Positions 26,028 through 36,219 of a DNA stretch of 64,000 bases are shown here, in pieces. The translations under genes were made by a program, and so were the position numbers. The notes below the pieces were generated by a model. It was not told the DNA's origin. It saw only the letters and a program-made list of their open reading frames with translations, and did not search any database. The DNA is from Aristaeella hokkaidonensis. Lineage in GTDB: Bacteria; Bacillota; Clostridia; Christensenellales; Aristaeellaceae. The stretch lies in the NCBI RefSeq assembly GCF_018128945.1, contig NZ_CP068393.1, forward strand, positions 1,922,001-1,986,000. Reading direction: 5' to 3'. Every line of letters begins with the position of its first letter. The first letter of the stretch is position 1.

Positions 26028-26043
26028 GGGTTTGTCCTCCTTT

Positions 26044-26153
26044 ATATAATGCATAATTCATAATGCATAATGCACAATGATACAGGACACGCACCGGGTA
26101 AATTCACTAATCATAATTATGAATTATGAATTGTGAATTATGAATTCCTAAGA
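26044..26153. repeat. AATTCATAATT-type intergenic repeat block
   Basis: Degenerate tandem units of TAATGCATAATTCATAAT and GAATTATGAATTGTGAATT with inverted symmetry, filling the gap between the Tgt stop and the DUF4867 start. Same family at 29071-29103 and 29183-29220. Confidence 0.7.
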
Positions 26154-26165
26154 ATTTCTGACTCA

Positions 26166-27377
<1,212 letters not shown>

Positions 27378-27400
27378 TCAGTATTAATTGTTCATTGAGA

Positions 27401-28198
27401 TCAAAGCAAGTCGTCTTGCTTGATCGGTTTGAACTTATCAAACTCTTCCAGCTTCTGCACAACCTCTTCGCGCAGCACCAGGGCCGGACGTTCCTTGGGA
27501 ATATCCGTATCCTCCGGAATTGTCAGCAGGTCTGCGTAAGTATCCCAGATGCCTCCGTCCGGCAGGGAGTGGAAGGTCATCAGCTCGTTCTGGGTGGGAT
27601 GACGAAAGGCCAGCTTATAGCCCCACAGGGCGATCTGCTGTCCCGGGATACCTTTGCCGTAGCGGTTGTCTCCCCACAGCGGCGCCCCGATATTGCTCAT
27701 CTGCGCCCGGATCTGATGCTTCCGTCCGGTTTCCAGGCGGATCGCGCACAGGGCGGTGCCGTTCCGGCGGTCAATGCAGCGGCCGTGAAGCACGGCCATT
27801 TTGCCGCCCTTCTCGTCCGCCTCGCAGACCACTTCCCGGTTCTTGATCTCATCGTGGATCAGGTAATCGGTCAGGGTGAATTCATCCGGCACGTCGCCGG
27901 TCACCACGCACAGGTACTGCCGGCCGATATCATGTTCCCGGAGCTGGGCGTCCAGCCGCGCTGCCGCCTTGCTGGTCCGGGCAAACACCATCAGCCCGCC
28001 GACCGGCCGGTCCAGCCGGTGCACCAGGCCCAGGTAGACGTTGCCGGGCTTGTGATACTTCTCTTTAATATAGTTCTTCAGTACGCTCAGGATATCCGGA
28101 TCCCCGGTCCTGTCCGCCTGGGACAGCATGTTCGGCGGTTTGACCGCCACCAGCACCTGGTTATCCTCGTACAGGATATCCCCGATCAGGTCAATCAC
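27401..28198 (-). CDS. RluA-family pseudouridine synthase
   Basis: 265-aa pseudouridine synthase converting uridine to pseudouridine in rRNA or tRNA. The catalytic Asp is in VHRLDRPVGGLMVFARTSKAA near residue 62, with further family motifs YEDNQVLVAVKPPNMLSQ (start), LETGRKHQIRAQM near 170 and PLWGDNRYGKG. There is no N-terminal S4 domain, so it belongs to the short single-domain RluA type. Its start overlaps the 3' end of the methyltransferase gene by 8 bases, so the two are coupled and both probably act on rRNA. The exact target uridine cannot be assigned. Confidence 0.92.
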   Translation of the reverse strand: MIDLIGDILYEDNQVLVAVKPPNMLSQADRTGDPDILSVLKNYIKEKYHKPGNVYLGLVHRLDRPVGGLMVFARTSKAAARLDAQLREHDIGRQYLCVVTGDVPDEFTLTDYLIHDEIKNREVVCEADEKGGKMAVLHGRCIDRRNGTALCAIRLETGRKHQIRAQMSNIGAPLWGDNRYGKGIPGQQIALWGYKLAFRHPTQNELMTFHSLPDGGIWDTYADLLTIPEDTDIPKERPALVLREEVVQKLEEFDKFKPIKQDDLL

Positions 28199-29054
28199 GC
28201 TGCCACCTCCCGCTGGCGCCGCAGGGCAGCACGCCTCCCGCGGTCACGGGCAGGCACAGCTCTTCGCTGTCCACCTTCCCGCCGAAGCGGCTCACCACAC
28301 ACTTCTCCAGCATGTTGCTCAGTACGCTTGCCTGGAATCCGGTGGTATAGCTGTTGATCAGGAAGAACAGGGGCTCCTTGCTCAGCGCCTGCGCGCAGGT
28401 GTCAATCAGCCCGTACAGTTCGTTCTCCAGTTTCCATACTTCGCCGGAAGGTCCCCGGCCGTAGCTGGGCGGATCCATCAGGATGCCGTCATAGCTGTTG
28501 CCGCGCCGCAGCTCCCGCTGCACAAAGCGCAGGGCGTCTTCCACAATCCAGCGGAACCTGTCTTCCGGCAGCTTGCTCAGCTCCCGGTTCTCCTTTGCCC
28601 ACTGCACCATGCCCTTGGCCGCGTCCACATGGGTCACATGCGCGCCCGCTGCGGCACAGGCCAGCGTGGCTCCGCCGGTATAGCCGAACAGGTTCAGCAC
28701 CTTGATGTCTTTCCGTCCGTCCTTCCGGATCAGATCGCTCATCCAGATCCAGTTGGCCGCCTGTTCCGGAAACAGGCCTGTATGTTTGAAGCCCGTCGGC
28801 CGCACATAGAAGGAAAGATCCCCGTGCTTCACGGTCCAGCGTTCCGGCAGTTTCTTCAGGAACTCCCATTCGCCGCCGCCCCGTTCGCTCCGGTGATAAT
28901 GGGCCTGGGCGCTCTTCCAGAGCTTCTCCTGAGCCTTGGGCCAGATCGTCTGCGGATCCGGTCTGCGCAGGATAATATCGCCCCAGCGCTCAAGCTTTTC
29001 GCCGTCGCCGGTATCCAACACTTCATAGTCCTTCCAGCTGTCAGCTAAGAACAT
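28191..29054 (-). CDS. RlmI-like SAM-dependent methyltransferase
   Basis: 287-aa class I methyltransferase. SAM-binding motif I is VLNLFGYTGGATLACAAAG near residue 130, the acidic motif II is VTHVDAAKGMVQWA, and motif IV is GILMDPPSYGRGP near 215. The catalytic-type D-P-P-S-Y and the N-terminal part (WPKAQEKLW, TGLFPEQAANW) resemble the family of 23S rRNA cytosine-C5 methyltransferases such as RlmI. It lacks the N-terminal PUA domain of RlmI, so the target could differ. Start at ATG 29054 with aaaggga upstream. First gene of a pair with the pseudouridine synthase. Confidence 0.88.
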   Translation of the reverse strand: MFLADSWKDYEVLDTGDGEKLERWGDIILRRPDPQTIWPKAQEKLWKSAQAHYHRSERGGGEWEFLKKLPERWTVKHGDLSFYVRPTGFKHTGLFPEQAANWIWMSDLIRKDGRKDIKVLNLFGYTGGATLACAAAGAHVTHVDAAKGMVQWAKENRELSKLPEDRFRWIVEDALRFVQRELRRGNSYDGILMDPPSYGRGPSGEVWKLENELYGLIDTCAQALSKEPLFFLINSYTTGFQASVLSNMLEKCVVSRFGGKVDSEELCLPVTAGGVLPCGASGRWQRD

Positions 29055-29070
29055 AAATCGGTTCCCTTTC

Positions 29071-29220
29071 AATTCATAATTCACAATTCATAATTCATAA
29101 TGAAATATACTGCGCTAATCTATCCAAAGCTGATCACATACAATATGCTTACCACAGCAATGCCAGACTTTCCGGTTTCACACTTCATAATTGTGAATTA
29201 TGAATTATGAATTGTGAATT
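29071..29220. repeat. AATTCATAATT-type repeats flanking a 80-bp spacer
   Basis: Two blocks (29071-29103 and 29183-29220) of AATTCATAATTCACAATT units in opposite orientation between the methyltransferase start and the GH4-like stop. The spacer between them holds no gene. Confidence 0.65.
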
Positions 29221-29222
29221 GC

Positions 29223-30521
29223 TCAGAAGCGCGTCAGCACGTCCTTGTGCATTTCAATCAGCGCGTCCACGACGTCCCGGCAGTACAGCCGGTCCAGTCC
29301 GTCCAGCGCCGGGTCTGTTTCCACATACTCCCGCAGGGCTTCCCGGTCGCCGAAGGCAGCCTTCGCCGCCAGCCGGTTCGCGTTGTCCACTTCGCACAGG
29401 ATATCCGCCAGCGCTTCCGGAACCCGGATCGCAGGTGTCTCCTGCTTTCCGTCCTTCAGCACAAGGGCGGTCTCGATGATTGCTTCAGGGGAGAGCTGCG
29501 GCATGGTGCCGCCATTCTTCCTCGCCACGGCGGGAATCTCCGCCGTCTCGCCCCGCAGCAGCGCAAGGGCCAGCTTCATCGGCCGCACCGGCGGCACTTT
29601 GGAAAGCAGCAGCAGCTGGGCCATAGCTCCCTCGCGGCTGTCCGCTCCCTGATCCCGCACGGTGTTCATATACAGGATGCGTTCCTTGCGCTTTTCCACG
29701 GTCTCCCCGAATTCGGGGCGTTCATCCGGGATAAAGCCTTCCTGGGCGGGCAGGAACTCCGCGTGGTCCGTCACATCCCCTGCCGGGATCGCGTCCCACC
29801 AGCCCAGCCAGCGCCTGGCCAGGCTGCCCAGTTCGCCGTTGTCCGCAGCTTTCTTCAGCTTTGTCAGCAGGTCCGTTTTCCCGTCCTTCATCTCGATCAG
29901 GAAAGCGAATCCCGGCAGGCCGGCGGTCACCGCCTGCACGTTCTCCGGGCGGATCTGCAGCCGCTTGGCATAGGTATCAATACCGTTGGCGCCCCGCATG
30001 GGCGTCCGGCCCATCCCGTAGCAGCGGTATCCCCGGTCTTCAAACACCGCGGTGGTTCGCGCCACAGGCTGGCCCAGATTGATCACCAGCGCCTTGGGGC
30101 AGTATTTGTCCATATCGTCGCAGAGCTTCAGGATCACTTCTCCGGCCCGCAGCGCGTGCAGCAGACCTTCGATGCCGCCGTTCACCCGCGCCTGGTCCGT
30201 CAGGCCGGGATCTTCCTCCTCGTCGGAGTCCAGGGCGCTGCGGTCCTGGAAGAAGCGGCTGGCTGCCTGGCAGTCACCTGCGTAGATCACGCAGTCGGCG
30301 CCATCCAGCACTTTTTCCCGCTCTGAAAAGACCTGAAAGGTTCCTCCCTTTCCGGCCTTTGCAAAGATCTTTTCCCCGTAGCCCTGCAGCAGCTCCTGCA
30401 TCGCAGGATTGCCTTCCTCCACCGTGACTTCGGCATTCGCCTCGTCTCCGGCAAAAAGCAGGTCAGTTAAAAGGGCGGGCAGGAGCGTCGGTACGTCCTG
30501 CCCGATCATGGCGATCCTCAT
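29223..30521 (-). CDS. GH4-like protein lacking the usual metal ligands
   Basis: 432 aa. The overall order matches family 4 glycoside hydrolases (NAD- and Mn-dependent): an N-terminal Rossmann strand (MRIAMIGQ), ADCVIYAGD, DPGLTDQARVNGGIEGLLHALR, and ALVINLGQPVA in place of the family's N-P segment. Two hallmark sites are changed. The G-L-C-H metal-ligand motif reads YGMGRTPMRG, and the later G-L-N-H motif reads AGLPGFAFL, so by eye neither the Cys nor the His ligand is kept. The NAD loop is also altered (G-Q-D-V-P). It is therefore probably not a normal GH4 hydrolase. Its start overlaps the ileS stop by 4 bases, so it is expressed with ileS. Confidence 0.75.
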   Translation of the reverse strand: MRIAMIGQDVPTLLPALLTDLLFAGDEANAEVTVEEGNPAMQELLQGYGEKIFAKAGKGGTFQVFSEREKVLDGADCVIYAGDCQAASRFFQDRSALDSDEEEDPGLTDQARVNGGIEGLLHALRAGEVILKLCDDMDKYCPKALVINLGQPVARTTAVFEDRGYRCYGMGRTPMRGANGIDTYAKRLQIRPENVQAVTAGLPGFAFLIEMKDGKTDLLTKLKKAADNGELGSLARRWLGWWDAIPAGDVTDHAEFLPAQEGFIPDERPEFGETVEKRKERILYMNTVRDQGADSREGAMAQLLLLSKVPPVRPMKLALALLRGETAEIPAVARKNGGTMPQLSPEAIIETALVLKDGKQETPAIRVPEALADILCEVDNANRLAAKAAFGDREALREYVETDPALDGLDRLYCRDVVDALIEMHKDVLTRF

Positions 30522-33500
30522 GCTTTCGCGATCCCCAGTTCAGCTTTCTTTCCGTTGATATCCCACTTCTGGCTTACGCTGCCTTCCGGCGCGGTGCCTC
30601 GTGCCATGGAGGTGGCCAGTGTGGTCCTGCCGATCATCTCGGCGTAGGCTTCCAGTGCGGCGGCCAGCTCGTCATCGCCTTCGTAGTACAGGCTGATGCG
30701 GTCGGTCACTTCGAAGCCGGCGTCCTTACGCATGGTCTGCACCTTGGAGATTACCTCGCGGGCGTACCCTTCGCGGATCAGCTCGTCATTCAGGTTGGTA
30801 TCCAGCACCACGGTCACGCCGCGGTCTTCCGCCGCGATGAATCCGGGCTTGTTCATGGGCGTGGTCAGCACGTCGTCCTTGTTCAGCTTCACTTCGGTGT
30901 CATCGATCATGAAGGAGACTTCCTCGCCGCGGGCGAAGGCGTCCACCACGTCGTTGCCGTCCATCTGGCCCAGGTGCTGGCCGATCTTGCCCAGCAGCTT
31001 GCCGTACTTCGGTCCCAGGGTCCGCATCTGCGGCTTCAGCAGGTAGGTGGTGAAGGCGCGGGCGTCGTCGGTGAAGATGACTTCCTTCACGTTCAGCTCG
31101 TCTTCGCACAGCTCCTGGTAGGCCTTCTCGAATTTCGCGCCCTTGACGTACAGCTTCTGCACGGGCTGGCGCACCTTCAGGTTCGCGGTGTTGCGGCAGG
31201 CGCGGCCCAGCTGGATCGCTTCCACCAGGGCATCCATCTGCTCTTCGATATCGGCGTTCACGGCAGCCTTGTCAGCCACCGGGAAGTCGCACAGGTGTAC
31301 GCTTTCCGGAGCGCCGGGCACGTTGTTCACCACCAGGTTCTGGTAGATCTCTTCTGCCAGGAACGGAATGAAGGGCGCGCACAGCTTGCTCAGGGTCACC
31401 AGCACATGATACAGGGTGGCGAAAGCGGCTTCCTTGTCTCCGCCCATGCCCTTGCCCCAGAACCGTTCACGGCCCCGGCGCACGTACCAGTTGCTCAGCT
31501 CGTCCACGAAGGCGGCCAGCTTGTTGGCGCTCTCGGTCACCCGGTAGTTGGCCAGGTCATCGTCCACCTGGTCGATCAGGGTGTTCAGCTTGGACAGGAT
31601 CCAGCGATCCATCAGGGTCAGCTCGGTCTTCTCCAGCGGATGGGCCACAGGATCGAATCCGTCGATCTGGGCATACATGGCGAAGAACGCGTAGGTGTTC
31701 TGCAGGGTGGCCAGGAACTTCCGCTGTCCTTCCTGCACGGCTTCCTCGCTGAAGCGGCTGGGCAGCCACGGAGCGGAGGTGGTGTAGAAGTACCAGCGCA
31801 GCGCGTCGGCGCCGAACTTATCCAGCATTACGAAGGGATCCACCACGTTGCCCAGGTGCTTGGACATCTTGCGGCCTTCGGCGTCCTGCACGTGACCCAG
31901 CACGATACAGTTTTTGAAGGGCGCCCGGTCAAACAGCAGGGTGGAGATCGCTTCCAGGGTGTAGAACCATCCGCGGGTCTGGTCGATGGCTTCGGAGATG
32001 AAGTCCGCGGGGAAGTTCGCTTCAAACTCTTCCTTGTGTTCAAAGGGATAGTGCCACTGGGCGAAAGGCATGGAGCCGGAGTCGTACCAGCAGTCGATAA
32101 CTTCCTTCACCCGGTGCATTTCCTTGCCGCACTCGGGGCAGCGGATGGTCACCGCGTCGATGAAGGGACGGTGCAGTTCGATGTCCGGACCCGGATCGTT
32201 GATGGCCATCTCGCGCAGCTCCTTGATGGAACCGATCACGTGCAGGTGGCCTTCTTCGCACTTCCATACCGGCAGGGGCGTTCCCCAGTACCGTTCACGG
32301 CTGAGGCCCCAGTCGATGACGTTCTCCAGGAAGTTGCCCATACGGCCTTCCTTGATGTTGTCCGGCATCCAGTTGATGGTCCGGTTGTTGCGCACCAGGT
32401 TGTCCCGCAGCGCGGTCATCTTGATGAACCATGTGGGCCGTGCGTAATACAGCAGGGGCGTGTCGCAGCGCCAGCAGAAGGGATAGTCATGGGCGAAGGG
32501 CACAGCCGCGAACAGCAGGCCGCGGTCCTTCAGGTCCTGCAGGATCAGGGGATCCGCATCCTTCACGAAGGTTCCGGCCCAGGTGGTTTCGGCAATGAAC
32601 TTACCCTGGGTGTCCACCAGGTTCACGAAGGGCACGTTGTTCTCGCGGCAAACCCGGTTGTCGTCTTCACCGAAGGCGGGAGCGATATGCACGATACCGG
32701 TACCGTCTTCCATGGTGACGTAGTCGTCGCAGACCACGAACCAGGCTTTCTTGTCCGGCTCCACGAAGCGGTACAGGGGCTCGTACTCCGTACCCTTCAG
32801 GTCGGTGCCGGTGAATTCGGCTTCAAAGGCCAGTTCCTGTCCCTCAAACACTTTCTCGGTCAGAGCCTTGGCCATAATGTATTTCTTTCCGTCCGGCGCG
32901 GTGAACTTGCAGTAGGTGTCGCGGGGGTTCACGCACAGCGCCAGGTTGCTCGGCAGGGTCCAGGGGGTGGTGGTCCAGGCCAGCAGGTAGGTGTTCTCCT
33001 CACCCTTCACGGCAAAGCGGACAAACGCGGAAGTTTCCTTCACGTTCTTGTAGCCCTGGGCCACTTCGTGGCTGGACAGGGCGGTTCCGCAGCGGGGGCA
33101 GTAAGGCACGATCTTGTGGCCCTGGTACAGCAGTCCCTTTTCGTGGATCTGCTTCAGGCTCCACCACTCGGACTCGATGTAGTAGTTTTCATAGGTGATA
33201 TAGGGATGCTCCATGTCGACCCAGTAGCCGACCTTTTCGGACATCTTTTCCCACTCGTGCAGGTACTTCCACACGCTCTTCTTGCACTCGCCGATGAAGG
33301 GCTCGATGCCGTATTTTTCGATCTGGGGCTTGCCGTCCAGGCCCAGGGCTTTTTCCACTTCCAGTTCAACGGGCAGGCCGTGGGTGTCCCAGCCGGCCTT
33401 GCGCAGCACGCTCTTGCCCTTCATGGTCTGGTAGCGCGGGATCAGGTCCTTGATAACGCGGGTCTCGATATGGCCGATATGGGGCTTGCCGTTTGCGGTA

Positions 33501-33643
33501 GGCGGTCCGTCAAAGAAGGTAAAGCGTTCGCTTCCATCCCGGTGATGATAGGACTTGCGGATGATGTCCTTCTCATTCCACATCTTCGCGATAGCCTGCT
33601 CCCGGGAAACAAAATTCATGTCAGTCGCAACTTTAGTGTACAT
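30518..33643 (-). CDS. ileS: Isoleucyl-tRNA synthetase, IleRS2-like
   Basis: 1041-aa class I synthetase charging tRNA-Ile. The HIGH-type motif is in TANGKPHIGHIETR near residue 55, followed by GWDTHGLPVELEVEKALG (the W-D-T-H-G-L-P-V-E form is typical of the IleRS2/eukaryal-like type). The editing domain spans about 190-385, with TTPWTLPSNLALCVNP. KMSKS appears as GRKMSKHLGNVVDP near 600. The anticodon-binding and long C-terminal domains complete a length that fits IleRS2, a type associated with natural mupirocin tolerance. No T-box fits in the short upstream gap (about 70 bases). Followed by the GH4-like gene. Confidence 0.95.
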   Translation of the reverse strand: MYTKVATDMNFVSREQAIAKMWNEKDIIRKSYHHRDGSERFTFFDGPPTANGKPHIGHIETRVIKDLIPRYQTMKGKSVLRKAGWDTHGLPVELEVEKALGLDGKPQIEKYGIEPFIGECKKSVWKYLHEWEKMSEKVGYWVDMEHPYITYENYYIESEWWSLKQIHEKGLLYQGHKIVPYCPRCGTALSSHEVAQGYKNVKETSAFVRFAVKGEENTYLLAWTTTPWTLPSNLALCVNPRDTYCKFTAPDGKKYIMAKALTEKVFEGQELAFEAEFTGTDLKGTEYEPLYRFVEPDKKAWFVVCDDYVTMEDGTGIVHIAPAFGEDDNRVCRENNVPFVNLVDTQGKFIAETTWAGTFVKDADPLILQDLKDRGLLFAAVPFAHDYPFCWRCDTPLLYYARPTWFIKMTALRDNLVRNNRTINWMPDNIKEGRMGNFLENVIDWGLSRERYWGTPLPVWKCEEGHLHVIGSIKELREMAINDPGPDIELHRPFIDAVTIRCPECGKEMHRVKEVIDCWYDSGSMPFAQWHYPFEHKEEFEANFPADFISEAIDQTRGWFYTLEAISTLLFDRAPFKNCIVLGHVQDAEGRKMSKHLGNVVDPFVMLDKFGADALRWYFYTTSAPWLPSRFSEEAVQEGQRKFLATLQNTYAFFAMYAQIDGFDPVAHPLEKTELTLMDRWILSKLNTLIDQVDDDLANYRVTESANKLAAFVDELSNWYVRRGRERFWGKGMGGDKEAAFATLYHVLVTLSKLCAPFIPFLAEEIYQNLVVNNVPGAPESVHLCDFPVADKAAVNADIEEQMDALVEAIQLGRACRNTANLKVRQPVQKLYVKGAKFEKAYQELCEDELNVKEVIFTDDARAFTTYLLKPQMRTLGPKYGKLLGKIGQHLGQMDGNDVVDAFARGEEVSFMIDDTEVKLNKDDVLTTPMNKPGFIAAEDRGVTVVLDTNLNDELIREGYAREVISKVQTMRKDAGFEVTDRISLYYEGDDELAAALEAYAEMIGRTTLATSMARGTAPEGSVSQKWDINGKKAELGIAKA

Positions 33644-33663
33644 AGTCGATAACCTCTTCCAGT

Positions 33664-33698
33664 TATAATTCTGAATTCTGAATTCTTAATTCTGAATT
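33664..33698. repeat. AATTCTGAATT-type intergenic repeat
   Basis: Five degenerate copies of AATTCTG between the ileS start and the deoC stop. Confidence 0.7.
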
Positions 33699-33714
33699 TG
33701 TCTGTCCTTCGGAC

Positions 33715-34446
33715 TCAATATCCACCAGACATCTCTTTGAGATCTTCAATCTCCTTCAGTGTGCCTTCCGCATACCGCTTTTCGGCTTCCGCCATGATTT
33801 TCTCCGTGGCGCTCACACCGCAGCGGCTTGCTCCGACGGCCCGTGCGGACAGGACCGTATCAAGGTCCCGGATGCCGCCGGAGCCCTTAATTCGGATTGC
33901 CTCCGACACATTGGCCCGCATCAGCTTCAGATCCTCAATCGTACATCCGGCGGAGCCGTAGCCCGTGCTGGTCTTGACGAAGTCCGCACCGGCTTTCTCG
34001 CTCAGATGGCAGGCAAGGATCTTTTCCTCTTCTGTCAGGTAGCAGGTTTCGAGAATGACCTTCAGGATGGCGCCGGCCGCGTGGGCGGTCTCAGCCAGCT
34101 GACGGATCTCATTCTCCACATAATCGGCGTCGCCGTGCTTCAGCTTGCCGATATTGAGGACCATGTCCAGCTCCTCGCAGCCTTCAGCCAGTGCCTGCTT
34201 TGCCTCAGTAACCTTAACGGCAGTCTGGTGCGCGCCGTGGGGGAAGCCGATGACGGTGCAGACCTTCACAGGGCTGCCCTTCAGCATTTCACTCAGTATC
34301 GGCACGTCGCAGGGGCGTGCGCACACGCTCGCTGTCTGATATTTCAGGGCGACCTCGCAGCCGCGCCGTATATCGTCTTCTGTCAGCCAGGGCTGAAGCG
34401 TTGAATGATCAAGCATCGCGGCGATATCTTTCGGGGTCAGAGCCAT
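33715..34446 (-). CDS. deoC: Deoxyribose-phosphate aldolase
   Basis: 243-aa class I aldolase cleaving 2-deoxyribose 5-phosphate to glyceraldehyde 3-phosphate and acetaldehyde in deoxynucleoside catabolism. Seen: MLDHSTLQPWLTEDDI at the start, VCTVIGFPHG, catalytic-site Asp in ELDMVLNIG near residue 95, the Schiff-base Lys in GADFVKTSTGYG near 160 and the second Lys in IRIKGSGGIRD near 190. Start at ATG 34446, 8 bases after aaggagg. No other deo genes are adjacent. A promoter is at 34485-34512. Confidence 0.95.
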   Translation of the reverse strand: MALTPKDIAAMLDHSTLQPWLTEDDIRRGCEVALKYQTASVCARPCDVPILSEMLKGSPVKVCTVIGFPHGAHQTAVKVTEAKQALAEGCEELDMVLNIGKLKHGDADYVENEIRQLAETAHAAGAILKVILETCYLTEEEKILACHLSEKAGADFVKTSTGYGSAGCTIEDLKLMRANVSEAIRIKGSGGIRDLDTVLSARAVGASRCGVSATEKIMAEAEKRYAEGTLKEIEDLKEMSGGY

Positions 34447-34484
34447 GGATACATCCTCCTTCATGCGATAAAAATCCGCATAAT

Positions 34485-34512
34485 ATACTAAATAGTTTTA
34501 TTTCGTTGTCAA
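34485..34512 (-). promoter_or_regulatory. Promoter of deoC
   Basis: Minus strand TTGACA (34507-34512), 16-bp spacer, TAGTAT (34485-34490), inside an AT-rich stretch. Confidence 0.55.
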
Positions 34513-34549
34513 TGACTTTTTTTCCTTCATTTATATAGGAAAAGATAAA

Positions 34550-35986
34550 TTAGTCGTCCAGGATGAGGATTCGGGTGTGATACGGCAGGTGGATCCACAG
34601 CCAGTACATGTTGATCGGACTGCCTTCCCGGAGGAAAAGACTGACCCTCGTGCAGCCGTGGGAAGCCTTCTTTCCCAGCTGCTGCTCATTGTTGGAATAG
34701 TCCCGGGAACGGCCGTTCCGGACGTAGCCGACGCCGTGGATATAGTTGCCGCCGTCATACCGCAGCGGATACTCATACCGGTATCCCTCCTGGGCAAAGC
34801 TGGCGCCCGTATGCACGTCCGTCAGGAATGCCCCGGGCGGCGTCTCCCGGTAGGAGTTGCCCGGGGTCACCAGGCCGGTGGAAACCGGTATGGTGCCGAT
34901 CCGCTTCCCGTCCTCAAATACGGTCAGCGTCTGTTCCTTCTTGTCGATCAGCACCCCGTAGTGCGGGTTCGGATTGTAAACCGTCAGGTTCTTGACCAGG
35001 TAATAGCCTTCCACCATCTGTCCGTCCTCGTGGCGGGCAGCCCGGACGTGTGCCCACACGCCGTCCGTATCCAGGATCTCCAGTCCCTGCAGGGCGCAAC
35101 GCAGCGTACCTATCGGCCGGGTGCCCGTCTTCGGCGTCCCGTACAGGTTAAAGCGGCGGAAGGTTCCGTTGTCGTTGATGACCACGGAGGGCTTCATCAT
35201 GATCTCCCAGATTTCCTCATCGCTCATGCCCCTCTCCGGCATCACCGGGCCGGTAGCCGCGATTGCCGGCTTCTCCGGCGCTTTATCCACGATCGTCAGC
35301 GGGAAAGTATGATCATACTCCGGGTTCAGCTTGCTCCACATCCGGACCGTGTATTCCCCTGGGCTGAGCTTGTGCCGGGTATCGATCGATCCGCGCCAGT
35401 TGATGCAGACGCCGTCCGGATCCCGCACGCTTTCATCCCGGGTATAGACAATGTTGCCATCTTTATCCTTGACCTCCATCGCCACCAGGCAGGTTGCGGA
35501 CACATAGCACTCCACAAACCATTTGTCTCCGCCCTCCAGGTACATCGTATCCGAGGAAGGCAGCGCGTAAACCAGCGTCTCCGTTGTTCCGCTGATATCA
35601 AATTTCTTTTCCTTTGCCAGTTCCCTGCCGTCCGGCGTCTTCACCTTCACCACAAAGCGATAGGGTCCGGCAAACATCCGCTCCCCGTATTCTCCCAGTC
35701 CGTCCCAGGGAAGGATGTTTTCCCCTTCCTTCAGCTGCACCTTCCGGACCATCCACAGGTTCTGCGTCCCGTCAAACAGCTTCAGTTCCGCTTCTCCGTC
35801 CACCGGGGACTGGATCACAATCTCGCAGGGCGTATATCCCTTTACCGTCTCCGGCAGGGAAATACTCAACTCCCCTGTCTCCGCCGAAACAGGGACAAGT
35901 AAACACAAAACGACAAAAAACAATATGAACATGCCGGTTTTGCACAGGCTTTTCATCAGCCTTGTTTTGCAATATCTGCCGGTCAT
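34550..35986 (-). CDS. Secreted L,D-transpeptidase (YkuD domain)
   Basis: 478-aa exported protein. The signal sequence is at about 12-36 after a basic start; ATG 35986 is kept because ggagg lies 7 bases upstream. Residues 40-160 and 170-250 look like two beta-sandwich/Big-type modules (FDGTQNLWMVRKVQLKEGEN; GEYTVRMWSKLNPEYDHTF split by turns). A short SH3-like segment follows. The C-terminal YkuD domain (about 335-478) has HYGVLIDKKEQTLTVF, the His in YIHGVGYV and the catalytic Cys in SHGCTRVS. It is expected to form 3-3 crosslinks or attach proteins in peptidoglycan outside the membrane. A strong promoter (36025-36053) is divergent from the tRNA-Ala promoter. Confidence 0.92.
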   Translation of the reverse strand: MTGRYCKTRLMKSLCKTGMFILFFVVLCLLVPVSAETGELSISLPETVKGYTPCEIVIQSPVDGEAELKLFDGTQNLWMVRKVQLKEGENILPWDGLGEYGERMFAGPYRFVVKVKTPDGRELAKEKKFDISGTTETLVYALPSSDTMYLEGGDKWFVECYVSATCLVAMEVKDKDGNIVYTRDESVRDPDGVCINWRGSIDTRHKLSPGEYTVRMWSKLNPEYDHTFPLTIVDKAPEKPAIAATGPVMPERGMSDEEIWEIMMKPSVVINDNGTFRRFNLYGTPKTGTRPIGTLRCALQGLEILDTDGVWAHVRAARHEDGQMVEGYYLVKNLTVYNPNPHYGVLIDKKEQTLTVFEDGKRIGTIPVSTGLVTPGNSYRETPPGAFLTDVHTGASFAQEGYRYEYPLRYDGGNYIHGVGYVRNGRSRDYSNNEQQLGKKASHGCTRVSLFLREGSPINMYWLWIHLPYHTRILILDD

Positions 35987-36024
35987 ATCTCTGCCTCCGT
36001 TTTTTCAATTATCAGGACACGGGA

Positions 36025-36053
36025 ATTATATCGGAAACGTTCTTATGAGTCAA
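36025..36053 (-). promoter_or_regulatory. Promoter of the L,D-transpeptidase gene
   Basis: Minus strand TTGACT (36048-36053), 17-bp spacer, TATAAT (36025-36030). Confidence 0.8.
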
Positions 36054-36073
36054 AGCTTTGCCGGAAAAAACGC

Positions 36074-36102
36074 TTGATTTTTCACTTATGCTGTGATATA
36101 CT
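36074..36102 (+). promoter_or_regulatory. Promoter of tRNA-Ala(CGC)
   Basis: TTGATT (36074-36079), 17-bp spacer, TATACT (36097-36102). It predicts a leader of about 110 bases before the tRNA with two hairpins: AACGTCC/GGACGTT (36154-36176) and ACCCGG/CCGGGT (36194-36211). Confidence 0.65.
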
Positions 36103-36219
36103 GCCGCTTGCGCATGGAGCGTTTCGACGTTCTTTACGCATCTCCGCTAAGGAGAACGTCCCAGACCTCTGGACGTTAAAGTCGAGGAAGCTGACCCGGA
36201 CTGATCCGGGTACCTATAT

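Noticed and set aside
26044..26153. CRISPR-like array
   Set aside because: Units are short, degenerate and contiguous, with no unique spacers; no cas genes in the window.
30974..33652. 892-codon open frame antisense to ileS
   Set aside because: Shadow frame caused by high GC at third positions; no ribosome-binding site and no domain pattern, while ileS on the other strand is unmistakable.
33644..33714. T-box riboswitch for ileS
   Set aside because: Only about 70 bases, mostly AATTCTG repeats, with no specifier loop or T-box sequence.
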